A DNA stretch of 64,000 bases from Acetobacter vaccinii (GCF_008365315.1 NZ_CP043506.1:2214001-2278000); one strand, 5' to 3'; counted from the first letter of the stretch, positions 52,032 through 62,485 are shown. Notes: generated from the sequence alone by a model not told the origin. Made by a program: numbers and translations.

Positions 52032-53177
52032 TCAGCGCGGCGGTGGTGTGGTCGGCAGGGTCAGCCTGTAAAGCGTGACAGGCCATGCCGGGGGCGTGCC
52101 AGGTGGCGCAAACGCCGGGCTGTGGTCAAGCTCGGACGCCGCAACATACAGGTGGCCGTGGCCATCCAGCCCTGGTGTTGTGGGCCATTTCAGGCGTGGG
52201 TCGGTTATCAGCCTGCGGGGGATACGCCCGGTGGTGTAGCTGAGAATGCTGCCAGTGGTGACATCGGCCCAGTAGAGGGTGCCATCATTATCAATGGTCA
52301 TGCCGCCCAGGGTTGGGGTTTTGAACCATTGGGTCACGCTTTCTTCAAAGGCCGCAGGGGTCACATCGGGGTCAAAGAAGATCGCAGTGGCAATGCGCGA
52401 CAGATAGCCCGAGGGTGGCTGCACAACAATCCATGTGCCATCAGGGCTGACGGCGATCATGCTGGCGTCCATCGCAACGGGGTGGCCTGCTGCGTCGCGC
52501 AATATCCCTGCGGGGGTTTCAATCTGGCGGGTGGCGACCAGTGCGGGGTGGTGGTCTAGAAAGCGGCGGCTGGTACCGCTGGGCAGGTCGATGACAAGAA
52601 TGGCCCCAACGCCAGAATCCGCCACATAGGCCGTGTTGTCATGGACAGCCACACCCGACAGCACGCTGCCCGGTTTAAGGGCAGTGGCATCAATAGCCAC
52701 GGTGCGGCGTACGGTATTGGTGGTGGGGTCTATTTCTAGCAGCTTGGGCGCGGCTTGGGGTGCGGCATCGCGCTTGGGGACGCCATTGTCCAGCACCCAG
52801 ATCATGCCGTTGGCGGCTCGGATAAGGCCCGCGACATTGATCAGGCGGGTCGCGGCAGCCCCTTCGGGCGCATTCCATGGCTCATCCGGCCAGGGAGATT
52901 GCCTGCCGTCTTCTGCGCGGGCCACAAGCTGGGGGCCGGTATTGCCCAGCCAGCGTGGGGTTTCCAGCAGCATGCGGCCATCGGGCAGGGGTAGCACGGC
53001 ATCCCAGCGCTGGGTGTCTGATGTCATGACAGGGGCCAGCGCCTGTGGTCCCAACTCGGGTTGTTTGGGCATGTGCAGCGCCCAGGCGGTAGCAGGGCAC
53101 AGGTCAAGCAACGCCAGCAGCAGGCCGGAGGTCGCGGCCATGCGGGTAAGGGAAGGGCGGCGGAAAAAAGCAGTCAT
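52032..53177 (-). CDS. Secreted Yellow/major-royal-jelly-like beta-propeller protein
   Basis: The 381-residue protein from ATG 53177 has a signal peptide (about 1-34, cleavage after ATAWA). Six-bladed propeller features are WDAVLPLPDGRMLLETPRW, MIWVLDNGVPKRD, LLEIDP..N, AYVADSGVGAILVIDLPSGTSRRFLDHHP, MTIDNDGTLYWADVTTGSILSY and GLDGHGHLYVAASEL. This is the MRJP/Yellow family, often annotated L-dopachrome tautomerase-related or SMP-30-like. Substrate unknown. ATG 53204 is an alternative start but would precede the signal with a polar stretch. Confidence 0.82.
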   Translation of the reverse strand: MTAFFRRPSLTRMAATSGLLLALLDLCPATAWALHMPKQPELGPQALAPVMTSDTQRWDAVLPLPDGRMLLETPRWLGNTGPQLVARAEDGRQSPWPDEPWNAPEGAAATRLINVAGLIRAANGMIWVLDNGVPKRDAAPQAAPKLLEIDPTTNTVRRTVAIDATALKPGSVLSGVAVHDNTAYVADSGVGAILVIDLPSGTSRRFLDHHPALVATRQIETPAGILRDAAGHPVAMDASMIAVSPDGTWIVVQPPSGYLSRIATAIFFDPDVTPAAFEESVTQWFKTPTLGGMTIDNDGTLYWADVTTGSILSYTTGRIPRRLITDPRLKWPTTPGLDGHGHLYVAASELDHSPAFAPPGTPPAWPVTLYRLTLPTTPPPR

Positions 53178-53319
53178 GCATCCGGTCCATGATGTAACGG
53201 GCATAGGCGGTGGGGCCGCGCATTCTGCCTGCCAGCATGCAATGCCGCAAACGTCAGGCTGACAGGGCGGATGCGCGCTGGCGGGGGCTTGTTATGGCTG
53301 GCCCGCCCTGCGTGTTTTT

Positions 53320-54825
53320 TCAGGCGTCGGCCGCGCCGACAACATAACGCTGGTGGATATGGGCCAGGTAGGCGCTGGCGTCCAGTGGTGTGCCGGTTGC
53401 ATCCTGCACAATCTGGCGCATGGAGGCACTGCGCGCCCGGCCATGCACATTGGTCCGTAACCAGGACAGCAGGGGCGCAAAATCCCCGCGCGCAATGGCG
53501 GGCGTAATGCCAGGTACCTGTGTGCAGGCCGCGACGCGGAATTGTGCCGCAGCCATGGCCCCCAGCGCGTAGCAGGGGAAATAGCCAAACAGCCCCTCCG
53601 GCCAGTGAATATCCTGCATGCAACCGCGTCTGTCGTCAGGCACACGCAGGCCCAGAAGGCTATGAATGCCGTCGTTGAAGGCTGATGGCAGGTCAGCGAT
53701 GCTCAGGTCTCCGGCGATCAGGGCTTTTTCAAGCTCGTAGCGCACCAGAATATGGGCGGGGTAGGTTACCTCATCCGCATCAACACGGATAAAGCCGGGT
53801 TCAACATGGATAAGCTGGCGGTGCAGGGCTGCGCCATCCCACCCCGGTGTGCCCTCGGTAATGCCAAAGGCCGCCTGCACGTGCGGCGCCAGCCAGTCGG
53901 CAAAAGCGCGGGAGCGGCAGAACTGCATTTCCATCAGCAGGGACTGGCTTTCATGCAGGGTCATGCCCCCAGCCTGCCCGACGGGCTGGGACAGCCATGC
54001 CTTGGGCAGGCCCATGTCATACAGGGCATGGCCGGTTTCATGCAGCACGCCCATCATGGCGGGGATAAAGTCGTTCTCGTCATACCGGGTGGTCAGGCGG
54101 ACATCCTGCGTTGCACCACCGCAGAAGGGGTGGGTGCTGACATCCAGCCTGCCGCGTGTCATGTCAAAGCCCAACTGGCGCATAAGCTGGCGGCCAAGCA
54201 CCTCCTGCCGGGCAACAGGGAATGGCCCATGCGGGGGGGTAATGGCGGGCAGGCTGGCTTGGCGCTCCAGCACGGTGCCAATCAGGTTGGGCAGGTCTGC
54301 GCGCAGCGTTGCAAAAACGGGGTCAATATCCGTCTGGCGTGTGCCGGGGTCAAAGGAGTCCAGCAGGGCGTCATAGGGGCTCAGGCCCAACACCTCGCCC
54401 ATGGCCACGGCGGCTTCACGCGTCAGGCGTAGCACGTCTTCCAGGGCAGGGCGCAGGCTTGCAAAGTCGCTCGTGTCGCGCGCGGTGCGCCATATCATTT
54501 CGCAGCGGGCCGTGGCTTGGGCGCGGGCCTCGACCAGATCGGTCGGCAGGGCTGTGGCCCGTGTGTGCTGGCGGCGCATTTCGGCCAGGTTGGCACTTTG
54601 CCACGGGTCTGCCGGGGCTGTGGCCTCCGCCAGCAAGTCGGCCATGTGGGGGGCGGTCAGCATGTCGTGCCGCATGCCTTCGAGCATGGCCAGATTTTCA
54701 CCGCGTCGTTCTGCGGCTCCCGGTGGCATCATGACTTCCTTGTCCCAACTCAGGATGCCCAGAGCATCATCGAGCGAGGCAAGGCGGGCGAAGTGGCGTT
54801 CGAGCGAAAGATAGGCTTTGGTCAT
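53320..54825 (-). CDS. M32-family metallocarboxypeptidase
   Basis: The 501-residue protein has the zinc site HETGH (His262, Glu263, His266) with third ligand Glu292 in HESQS. Other M32 signatures are HPF (232-234), DVRLTTRY (241-248) and the C-terminal IHWPEGLFGYFPCYALGAM. It removes C-terminal residues from peptides in the cytoplasm (no signal peptide). ATG 54825 was taken. It is divergent from the TPR-glycosyltransferase gene, 68 bp away. Confidence 0.94.
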   Translation of the reverse strand: MTKAYLSLERHFARLASLDDALGILSWDKEVMMPPGAAERRGENLAMLEGMRHDMLTAPHMADLLAEATAPADPWQSANLAEMRRQHTRATALPTDLVEARAQATARCEMIWRTARDTSDFASLRPALEDVLRLTREAAVAMGEVLGLSPYDALLDSFDPGTRQTDIDPVFATLRADLPNLIGTVLERQASLPAITPPHGPFPVARQEVLGRQLMRQLGFDMTRGRLDVSTHPFCGGATQDVRLTTRYDENDFIPAMMGVLHETGHALYDMGLPKAWLSQPVGQAGGMTLHESQSLLMEMQFCRSRAFADWLAPHVQAAFGITEGTPGWDGAALHRQLIHVEPGFIRVDADEVTYPAHILVRYELEKALIAGDLSIADLPSAFNDGIHSLLGLRVPDDRRGCMQDIHWPEGLFGYFPCYALGAMAAAQFRVAACTQVPGITPAIARGDFAPLLSWLRTNVHGRARSASMRQIVQDATGTPLDASAYLAHIHQRYVVGAADA

Positions 54826-54893
54826 GTCTGGCAGAGTACAACATTCGGGCTGGGAACGGAATGTGGCCGTGGCCATGCAGAGGGCAGAAAATC

Positions 54894-56801
54894 ATGTCGC
54901 ACGACAGGTCCGCAGTGGCAGGGGCGCAACCGGGCCGCGTGGCGGAAACGGCACTGGAGCATCTGGCGCGAGGGGATGCCCAGACAGCATGGGCGATGTT
55001 GCAGCAGCACCTACGGAACACTCCGGAAGATGCGGAGGCCCTGCATGCCATGGCGTGTGTCGCGCGGGCAGGAGGGCAGGCCGCCGCCGCCATTGCGCTG
55101 GCAGGGCGGGCCATTGCGCTTGAGGCGGAACCGCACTTTCATATCACCTTGGGGCTGGCGTTGCAGGAAGCCGGGCAGCACGAGGCCGCACGGGCTGCCT
55201 TGCAGGTGGCAGTGCTGGCCACACCGCAGGACCCGCGTGCGCAGGACGGGTTGGCTGTGGCACTGGAGTCGCTTGGGCGTATTGCAGAGGCAGAGCAGGC
55301 CTTGCGGGCAGCCCTGACGCTGCGCCCGCTGGAGGTGGAAAGGCATCTGGCGCTGGCGGCTTTTCTGTCCCGACATGGTCGGGTGGCGGAGGGGCTGGAG
55401 TATTCAACCCGCGCCCTGCGGCTGGACCCCGCTCATGTCGCAGGCAGCAACCTGCATGGCATGCTGCTGGAGCGGTGTGGCCGTATGCCGGAAGCCGAGC
55501 CCAATTTTCGCACAGTTGCGGCGGCTTTGCCCAAAGATGCCGCAGCTCTGGCTAACCATGGCGCATCCCTGTTTGCCACCCGCGACTATGAGGCCGCACA
55601 GGATGTGCTGGCCGAATCCCTGCGCATTGCTGATGGCAGCCCGGAAACCCATGCCACCATGGGGCTGGTCTTGATGGCGCAGGGGGCTCTGGATAAGGCG
55701 GAACATGCCTTGGCAACAGCCTGCCGCCTGCGTGCTGATGATGCGCGATTGATGCTCAACCATGCCGGTGTTCTGGCCGATCTGGGGCAGAGAGCGCAGG
55801 CTCGGGCCCTGCTGTTACGGGCTGAGAGTGTGGCCACCAATCCTCTCGACCGGGCTCGTGCCCGTATGAACCGGGGTGTGCTGGCGTTGGCGGAAGGGGA
55901 TTTTGCGCAGGGCTGGCCGTTGTTTGAGGCACGGCAGGCCCTTCTGCCTCTCCCGCCCGCTCTTGCCGGATTGGCGCAATGGGATGGTGCCGTTCGGTCG
56001 GACCCGGTCTTGCTGTATGCGGAGCAGGGACTGGGCGATACGCTCCATTTTTTACGCTACGTCGGGCAGGTGGCGCAGCGGGCACCTGTTCTGCTGCTTG
56101 TGCAGCCTGCGTTGCAGGGGCTGGTGCAGTGCATGGTGCCATCATGGGCAGGGCGGGTGCGGGTGTTGGAGGACGTCATGCCGCACTGGCCTGCGGGGTG
56201 TGTCCGGTGCTCGCTGTTGAGTCTGCCATTGTTGTTGGGTGTCTCGCGGCCATCTGTGTGGGGTGTGCCTGCTCTGCGGTCACCTCAAGGTCAGGGGCAT
56301 GCAGGTTTCAGGCTGGGTCTGTGTTGGTCAGGGCATGCGGGCTACCAGTTTGACAGGCGGCGTTCACTCAACCCGGCTTTGCTGGCTCCGTTGGCTGGGA
56401 TGGCGGGTATGAACGTGCAGGCCTTGCAGCCAGTGGGAGAGGAACTGCCCTTTGCCTGCACACCACTAGTGGCAGGGGATGTGCTGGCGACAGCCCGGCT
56501 TATTGCCGGGCTGGATATGGTTGTTACGGTTGATACCATGGTGGCGCACCTGTCCGGGCTTATCGGGGTGCCAACCGTGCTGCTGGACCGCTTTGGCGGG
56601 GACTGGCGGTGGGCGAAAGGTTCGGTCTTCCTGCGGCCAGATGATGGGGGTATTGCCAGCCAGTGGTACCCTGCGGTGAGGATTATCCGCCAGACCACAT
56701 TCGGGGTGGGGGACGCCCCCTGGCAGCTGCCTGTGGCACAGGTGCAACTGCATGTGCGTGATGCAATCCTTAAAAATGGTAAAGGCGGTTGCCGCGTGTA
56801 A
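54894..56801 (+). CDS. TPR protein with C-terminal glycosyltransferase-9/41-like domain
   Basis: The 635-residue protein starts at ATG 54894. About ten TPR units fill residues 15-370, each with A..A...L.P pattern. Residues about 385-620 are a GT-B-like domain with the landmark YAEQGLGDTLHFLRYV, then RLGLCWSGHAGYQFDRRRSL and DMVVTVDTMVAHLSGLIGVPTVLL. This TPR+GT form is common in acetic acid bacteria near flagellar or capsule genes, but the acceptor here is unknown. mutS begins 21 bp after the stop. Confidence 0.85.
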   Translation: MSHDRSAVAGAQPGRVAETALEHLARGDAQTAWAMLQQHLRNTPEDAEALHAMACVARAGGQAAAAIALAGRAIALEAEPHFHITLGLALQEAGQHEAARAALQVAVLATPQDPRAQDGLAVALESLGRIAEAEQALRAALTLRPLEVERHLALAAFLSRHGRVAEGLEYSTRALRLDPAHVAGSNLHGMLLERCGRMPEAEPNFRTVAAALPKDAAALANHGASLFATRDYEAAQDVLAESLRIADGSPETHATMGLVLMAQGALDKAEHALATACRLRADDARLMLNHAGVLADLGQRAQARALLLRAESVATNPLDRARARMNRGVLALAEGDFAQGWPLFEARQALLPLPPALAGLAQWDGAVRSDPVLLYAEQGLGDTLHFLRYVGQVAQRAPVLLLVQPALQGLVQCMVPSWAGRVRVLEDVMPHWPAGCVRCSLLSLPLLLGVSRPSVWGVPALRSPQGQGHAGFRLGLCWSGHAGYQFDRRRSLNPALLAPLAGMAGMNVQALQPVGEELPFACTPLVAGDVLATARLIAGLDMVVTVDTMVAHLSGLIGVPTVLLDRFGGDWRWAKGSVFLRPDDGGIASQWYPAVRIIRQTTFGVGDAPWQLPVAQVQLHVRDAILKNGKGGCRV

Positions 56802-56822
56802 CAGGCGCTTTATGATGCGGGA

Positions 56823-59471
56823 ATGACACGTCTTTCGCCCGCAGGGGCTACCCCGGCCATGGCGCAGTGGTTCGCGCTCAAGGCAGAAAACCCCGAAGCC
56901 CTGCTGTTTTTCCGCATGGGTGATTTTTACGAGCTTTTTTTTGATGACGCAGTTGCCGCTGCGGCAGCGCTGGATATTGCGCTGACGGCCCGCGGCACGC
57001 ATGCGGGTGACCCCATTGCCATGTGTGGTGTCCCTGTGGGGGCAGCGTCGGCCTATCTGGCTCGATTGATTCGCCGTGGCTTCCGGGTTGCCGTGGCTGA
57101 ACAGACAGAAACGCCAACCCGTGGCCGCCCGGCCAGCAAAGGGCCGTTGGCCCGAGCCGTTGTCCGGCTGGTCACACCGGGAACCCTGACAGAAGATGAA
57201 CTGCTGGAACCCGGACGCTCCAACCTGCTGCTGGCCTTGGTGGCCGAGCCTCCGGCACGGGGCAAGGCAGGCAAGGGCGTGGCAGATGCGTGGTGTGGCG
57301 CTGCCTGGATCGACGTTTCAACCGGCCTGTTTGAAACCGCAAGGTTGAAGCAGGGCGGGTTGTCGGCCCTGCTGGGCCGTCTGGACCCGGCGGAAATTCT
57401 GGCGGCGGAAGGGCTGGTGCCTGCGGACTATGACAGCCGCCGTGCGCCCGCCATGGCCCCGGTTGCGGCGGATACGGCCCGGCAGAGGCTGGCTGGTGCT
57501 TTCAGCGTCGCCAGTATCGACGCTTTTGGCACGTTCTCGGACGAGGAATGCTGTGCCGCCACGCTGGCGGTGGATTATGTGCGGCGTACACAGGCAGGTA
57601 AGCTGCCCCGTCTGGCCCACCCTGTTGCCCAGACGGAAACAGGTATTATGGGCATGGACCCCGCAACACGGAGCAGCCTTGATATCCTGCGTGCGCGTGA
57701 TGGTGGGACAGAACATACCTTGCTGGCGGCTATCAGCCGCACGGTCAGTGCCGCAGGGGGGCGTCTGCTGGCCGAATGGCTTGCTGCCCCGCTCACCCAT
57801 GCAGAGAGCATTGCAAGGCGGCAGGACGCCTGGTGCTGGCTGAAGGACGAACCCTCAGCCCGCGACACGCTGCGTGAAGCCCTGAAGAAAGCCCCCGACA
57901 TTGCCCGCGCCCTTGGGCGGCTGTCTGTCGGGCGGGGGCAGCCGCGAGACCTTGCTGCTATTCGTGAGGGTCTGAATGCCGCACGGGCGGCAGGTGTGGC
58001 GCTGGCGGGCGGACGGGCACCGCTGGCTCCGGCCTTGCAGGACGCTACAGCCCGCCTTGGTGGGGCGGAGCCTCTGCGGCAGATCCTCTCTACAGCTCTG
58101 GCGCAGGATATGCCCGCCCGGCTGGAAGATGGCGGAGTTATTGCCGCGGGTTATGATGCGGAATTGGATGAACACCGCAGCCTGCGTGATGACTCGCGGC
58201 GGTTGATTGCGGCTTTGCAGGCCCAGTATGTCACGCAGTACGGGGTCAATACCCTCAAGATCAAACACCATGCCCAGCTTGGTTATGTCATGGAGGTGCC
58301 CTCGGCCGCCGGAGCGCGGCTGAAGGAGTGTCCGGAACTGGTCCTGCGGCAGGGCACGGCCAGCATGGCCCGTTTTGCGACGGAAGAACTGGCCAGTCTG
58401 GACGCCCGCATTACCGAGGCAGCGGATAAGGCCGCCCAGCGTGAGAAAATTCTCTTCGCGCAGCTTGTCAGCACCGTGCTGGCCGAGGCGGATCTGCCCC
58501 CTATCGCACAGGCTCTGGCAGCGCTGGATGTTTTCCAGTCCTGTGCTGTGCTGGCCGGTGGGGGCACATGGTGCCGCCCACATGTAACGGATGATGCTGC
58601 TTTTTGCCTGCAAGGGTGCCGCCATCCGGTAGTGGAGGCCGCCTTGCCTCCGGGGGCGCGGTTTACACCCAACGGGTGCAGCCTTGCCCCGGACCACCGC
58701 GTCATGCTGCTGACGGGGCCGAACATGGCAGGCAAATCCACCTTCCTGCGGCAGACGGCTCTTGCAGTCATTCTGGCACAGGCGGGCCTGCCCGTTGCGG
58801 CCGAGCAGGTGCAGATCGGGGTGGTGGACCAGCTTTTTTCACGGGTTGGCGCATCGGACGATCTGGCCCGTGGGCGCTCCACCTTTATGGTGGAAATGAC
58901 CGAAACGGCCGCCATTCTCAATCAGGCCGGGCCACGCTCCCTTGTGGTGGTGGATGAAATAGGCCGGGGCACCGCAACGCTGGACGGGCTGGCCATTGCC
59001 TGGGCCGTGCTGGAAGGCCTGCACTCCACCGTGCGCTGCCGCTCCATCTTTGCCACGCATTTTCATGAACTGGCGCGGCTGGTGGATACGCTGCCCCGCC
59101 TGTGCCTGCATACCATGGCGGTCAGGGAGTGGCGTGGACAGATCGTGTTCCTGCACGAGGTGCTGGCAGGCACCGCCAAAAAAAGCTGGGGTGTGCATGT
59201 TGCACGGCTTGCCGGGGTGCCCGAACCGGTGGTGGAGCGGGCAGGGCGGCTCCTGCGGGAGCTGGAACGTGCTGAAAATGCAATACCCGAACCACTTCCG
59301 TTGTTTGCACCGCAGAAGACATTATCCCCGCCGGTGGAAAATACGTTAAAGAATCGTCTGATGGATATTGATCCCGATACGCTGACACCCCGTGCCGCGC
59401 TGGATGTGTTGTATGACCTCCGTAAGGAAGCCATGCAGACCCCCGCCGCCGAGCAGCCCGCCATATCCTGA
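56823..59471 (+). CDS. mutS: MutS, DNA mismatch recognition ATPase
   Basis: The 882-residue protein has the mismatch-binding Phe-x-Glu motif (Phe35, Glu37 in GDFYELFFDDA), connector, lever and clamp regions. The ATPase has Walker A GPNMAGKST (about 630-638), Walker B VVVDEIGRGTATLDG and the HFHEL signature. A C-terminal helix-turn-helix and tail (PRAALDVLYDLRKEA) complete it. It detects mismatches and recruits MutL. glnD begins 36 bp after the stop, an order often seen in Acetobacteraceae. Confidence 0.97.
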   Translation: MTRLSPAGATPAMAQWFALKAENPEALLFFRMGDFYELFFDDAVAAAAALDIALTARGTHAGDPIAMCGVPVGAASAYLARLIRRGFRVAVAEQTETPTRGRPASKGPLARAVVRLVTPGTLTEDELLEPGRSNLLLALVAEPPARGKAGKGVADAWCGAAWIDVSTGLFETARLKQGGLSALLGRLDPAEILAAEGLVPADYDSRRAPAMAPVAADTARQRLAGAFSVASIDAFGTFSDEECCAATLAVDYVRRTQAGKLPRLAHPVAQTETGIMGMDPATRSSLDILRARDGGTEHTLLAAISRTVSAAGGRLLAEWLAAPLTHAESIARRQDAWCWLKDEPSARDTLREALKKAPDIARALGRLSVGRGQPRDLAAIREGLNAARAAGVALAGGRAPLAPALQDATARLGGAEPLRQILSTALAQDMPARLEDGGVIAAGYDAELDEHRSLRDDSRRLIAALQAQYVTQYGVNTLKIKHHAQLGYVMEVPSAAGARLKECPELVLRQGTASMARFATEELASLDARITEAADKAAQREKILFAQLVSTVLAEADLPPIAQALAALDVFQSCAVLAGGGTWCRPHVTDDAAFCLQGCRHPVVEAALPPGARFTPNGCSLAPDHRVMLLTGPNMAGKSTFLRQTALAVILAQAGLPVAAEQVQIGVVDQLFSRVGASDDLARGRSTFMVEMTETAAILNQAGPRSLVVVDEIGRGTATLDGLAIAWAVLEGLHSTVRCRSIFATHFHELARLVDTLPRLCLHTMAVREWRGQIVFLHEVLAGTAKKSWGVHVARLAGVPEPVVERAGRLLRELERAENAIPEPLPLFAPQKTLSPPVENTLKNRLMDIDPDTLTPRAALDVLYDLRKEAMQTPAAEQPAIS

Positions 59472-59507
59472 CCGCCCCGCCCTTACAGGAGCCGAATCCG
59501 AATCCCT

Positions 59508-62465
59508 ATGGCCACTTCCTCCGTACAGGCTGCCCCCGGGCAGCAGCCCGACATGACCGTTCTGGCAACGCTGACGCCCGAAGCCCTTGCCGCGTGCCTG
59601 ACGCGCGAGCTGCGTGATGCGACACAGGAGGATGCGGCCATACCGGAGCGGGATGCCGCCGTGGCCATTTTTCGGCGGTATCTGGGGCGCTATCAGGCCG
59701 ATGTTCGCAACCGCTTTGAGCGGTATGAACTCAAGGGGGCGGCCGCAGCCAAGCAGATCGGCACGTTTACCGATGTGCTGTTGCGCGGGATTGTGGACCT
59801 GGCGGCCAGAGCTAACCCAGGTGCCAGCCCCCGCATGCCGGGGGAACTGACAGGCTTTGCCGTAGCAGCAACTGGGGGCTATGGGCGCGGGCTTCTGGCT
59901 CCGTTTAGCGATATCGACCTGCTGTTCCTTGTGGCGGATGACAGTATTGGGCAGTCCCACGCGCTGGTGGAATACGTGCTGTATTTCCTGTGGGATCTTG
60001 GTCTTAAGGTCGGCCATGCCACACGTACCATTGGCGAATGTATTGCCGAGGCCAACAAGGACACCACAGTGCGTACCGCCCTGCTGGATGCCCGCCTGTT
60101 GGCCGGTGACACAGCACTATTTGCCACCTTCGAGGCCCGCTACATCGTGTCCTGCGTGGAAGCCGGGGCCATTACCTTTATCCACGACAAGCGGCGCGAA
60201 AGGCTGGAGCGCCACCGCCGCTTTGGGGACAGCCCCTATCTGGTGGAACCCAACCTCAAGGAAGGGCGGGGCGGTCTGCGGGACCTGCAAACGCTGTACT
60301 GGATGTGCCGCAACACCTTCGGCACCCGCCATGTCCGCGACCTGCTGGCCCCCGAGTTCATATGGATGGGCCTGCTGACCGAGCAGGAGGCCGCCCGCGC
60401 CCGCCGCTCATGGGACTTCCTGTGGACCGTGCGGCTGCACCTGCATTATGTCGCCGGCCGGGCGGAGGAACGCCTGACCTTTGACATGCAGCCCGTCATT
60501 GGTGCGCGCATGGGGTATACCCGCCACGGGCGGCAGAATGGGGTGGAGCGCTTTATGCGCCACTACTTCCTGACTGCGCGTGAGGTCATGCGCCTGACCC
60601 ATGTGCTGGAGCCCGCTGTGCTGCGGCAGGCACAGGGGCCGGTTGCTAACGCTGCCAAACCTGATGATGCCATGCGGGAAGCAGGCTTTACCCTGCTGGA
60701 TGGGCAGATCCTGCCAGATAGAGGGGTCTCCTTCGAGCAGGAACCCATCAAGATGATGCAGATTCTGGACTGGGCGCGTCTGCGCCGTCGGTCGCTGCAT
60801 CCCTTGGCGCGGCACCAGTTGATCCGCTGGGAACGCAAGGCCACCACCTTGCGGGATGACCCCGAAGCCGCCCGGATTTTCCTCGACCTGCTGTGCGGGG
60901 AACTGCCGGAAGAAGAACGCCCACGCCGTCGCCTGCTGTCATCCGCCGCAGCGGCAGCACCCAACCCTGCTGAATCCGGTGCCCCGGCTTACTCAGCCGC
61001 CTATGGCAGCCACCCGCCGTCTGGTCATGCCTACTGGCTGCATATCCTGAATGAAACCGGCATATTCGGGCGCCTTATGCCCGACTGGGCACGTATTGTC
61101 GGGCAGATGCAGTTTGACACCTACCACGTGTTTACGGTCGATGAGCATACGATCGAGGCTGTGCGTATTCTCGACGAAGTCGTGGCCGGGCGCATGGCAG
61201 ACGAAATCCCCATTGCTTACGAACTGATCAAGGGGCTGCATTCCCGCCGGTCGCTGTATATGGCGGTGCTGCTGCACGATGTCGCCAAGGGGCGGGGTGG
61301 GGACCATTCTGAAATCGGGGCCGAAATTGCCGCCGAACTGTGCCCACGTCTGGGCATGACGGGGGAGGAGACGGAAACAGTCTCCTGGCTTGTCCTGCAT
61401 CATCTCTTGCTCAGCCACACAGCTTTCCAGCGTGATATAGACGACCCCAAGACCATTCTGGATGTGGCGGATATTGTGCAGTCGCCAGAACGTCTGCGCC
61501 TGCTGCTGCTATTGACGATCGTTGATATGCGGGCTGTCAGTGCCCGTGTGTGGAATGCCTGGAAGGCCACGCTCCTGCGCGAGCTGTATGTGCGCGTGGC
61601 CGAGGTACTGGCGGGGGGGCTGTCCACCACTGAGCGTGACGTGCGCGTGCGCCACGCCAAGGATGTGACTGCGGGTATCCTGACCGAGGAAGGTGTTTCC
61701 AGAACGGATATCGAGCGTTTTCTGGGGCTTGGCTACCCCGGTTACTGGCTGTCCTTTGATTACGAAACCCATAGGCGGCACGCTCGCCTGATCCGCGAGA
61801 CCGATGCGCGGGATGCGCCTTTGACGGTTGACGTGCTGCCGCTGCCCGCCCGTGGCGTGACGGAAGTGACGGTCTATACCGTGGACGTGCCGGGCCTGTT
61901 TTCCAAAATCGCGGGGGCGCTGGCGCTGGCTGGGGCATCCATTGTGGATGCGCGTATCCACACCATGACCCACGGCATGGCGCTGGATACCTTCTGGATT
62001 CAGGATACGGCCGGGCAGGCGTATGAGGAGGCGCACCGTCTGGCCCGTCTGTCAGCCCTGATCGAGCAGGGGCTGAGCGGGCATGTTGATATCCGCACCG
62101 AAATAGCACGGGCGGGCTTTGGCCACATGCCGCTGCGTATGCGCGCCATCCATGTGCCGCCGCGTGTGGTGGTGGATAATGCTGTATCCAACACCTACAC
62201 GGTCATAGAAATCAACGGCCGCGACAGACCCGGCCTGCTGTATGATGTGACGGAAGCCATGAGCCGGGAAAACCTCCAGATCGCCTCGGCCCACATCACT
62301 ACCTATGGTGTACGGGCGGTGGACGTTTTTTACGTCAAGGATCTGTTTGGTCTCAAAATTACCGACAAGAAGCGGCTGGAAGAAATCCGTGAAAGACTGC
62401 TGGCAGGGCTGAAGGAAGCCGAGGCCGAAGCCAGCGCCCAGGCCGAAACGCGCTATTCGGCCTGA
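59508..62465 (+). CDS. glnD: GlnD, PII uridylyltransferase/uridylyl-removing enzyme
   Basis: The 985-residue protein has an N-terminal nucleotidyltransferase (GGYGRGLLAPFSDIDLLF; Asp135, Asp137). A central HD hydrolase domain contains DEHTIEAVRIL and LLHDVAKG (His590, Asp591). Two ACT domains follow at about 784 and 897 (VDVPGLFSKIAGALA; DRPGLLYDVTEAM). It senses glutamine and modifies PII proteins to set nitrogen metabolism. Family length and domain order are normal. Convergent with the Nudix gene, 20 bp apart. Confidence 0.97.
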   Translation: MATSSVQAAPGQQPDMTVLATLTPEALAACLTRELRDATQEDAAIPERDAAVAIFRRYLGRYQADVRNRFERYELKGAAAAKQIGTFTDVLLRGIVDLAARANPGASPRMPGELTGFAVAATGGYGRGLLAPFSDIDLLFLVADDSIGQSHALVEYVLYFLWDLGLKVGHATRTIGECIAEANKDTTVRTALLDARLLAGDTALFATFEARYIVSCVEAGAITFIHDKRRERLERHRRFGDSPYLVEPNLKEGRGGLRDLQTLYWMCRNTFGTRHVRDLLAPEFIWMGLLTEQEAARARRSWDFLWTVRLHLHYVAGRAEERLTFDMQPVIGARMGYTRHGRQNGVERFMRHYFLTAREVMRLTHVLEPAVLRQAQGPVANAAKPDDAMREAGFTLLDGQILPDRGVSFEQEPIKMMQILDWARLRRRSLHPLARHQLIRWERKATTLRDDPEAARIFLDLLCGELPEEERPRRRLLSSAAAAAPNPAESGAPAYSAAYGSHPPSGHAYWLHILNETGIFGRLMPDWARIVGQMQFDTYHVFTVDEHTIEAVRILDEVVAGRMADEIPIAYELIKGLHSRRSLYMAVLLHDVAKGRGGDHSEIGAEIAAELCPRLGMTGEETETVSWLVLHHLLLSHTAFQRDIDDPKTILDVADIVQSPERLRLLLLLTIVDMRAVSARVWNAWKATLLRELYVRVAEVLAGGLSTTERDVRVRHAKDVTAGILTEEGVSRTDIERFLGLGYPGYWLSFDYETHRRHARLIRETDARDAPLTVDVLPLPARGVTEVTVYTVDVPGLFSKIAGALALAGASIVDARIHTMTHGMALDTFWIQDTAGQAYEEAHRLARLSALIEQGLSGHVDIRTEIARAGFGHMPLRMRAIHVPPRVVVDNAVSNTYTVIEINGRDRPGLLYDVTEAMSRENLQIASAHITTYGVRAVDVFYVKDLFGLKITDKKRLEEIRERLLAGLKEAEAEASAQAETRYSA

Positions 62466-62485
62466 GGCAGTACGGGGTGTGCCAC

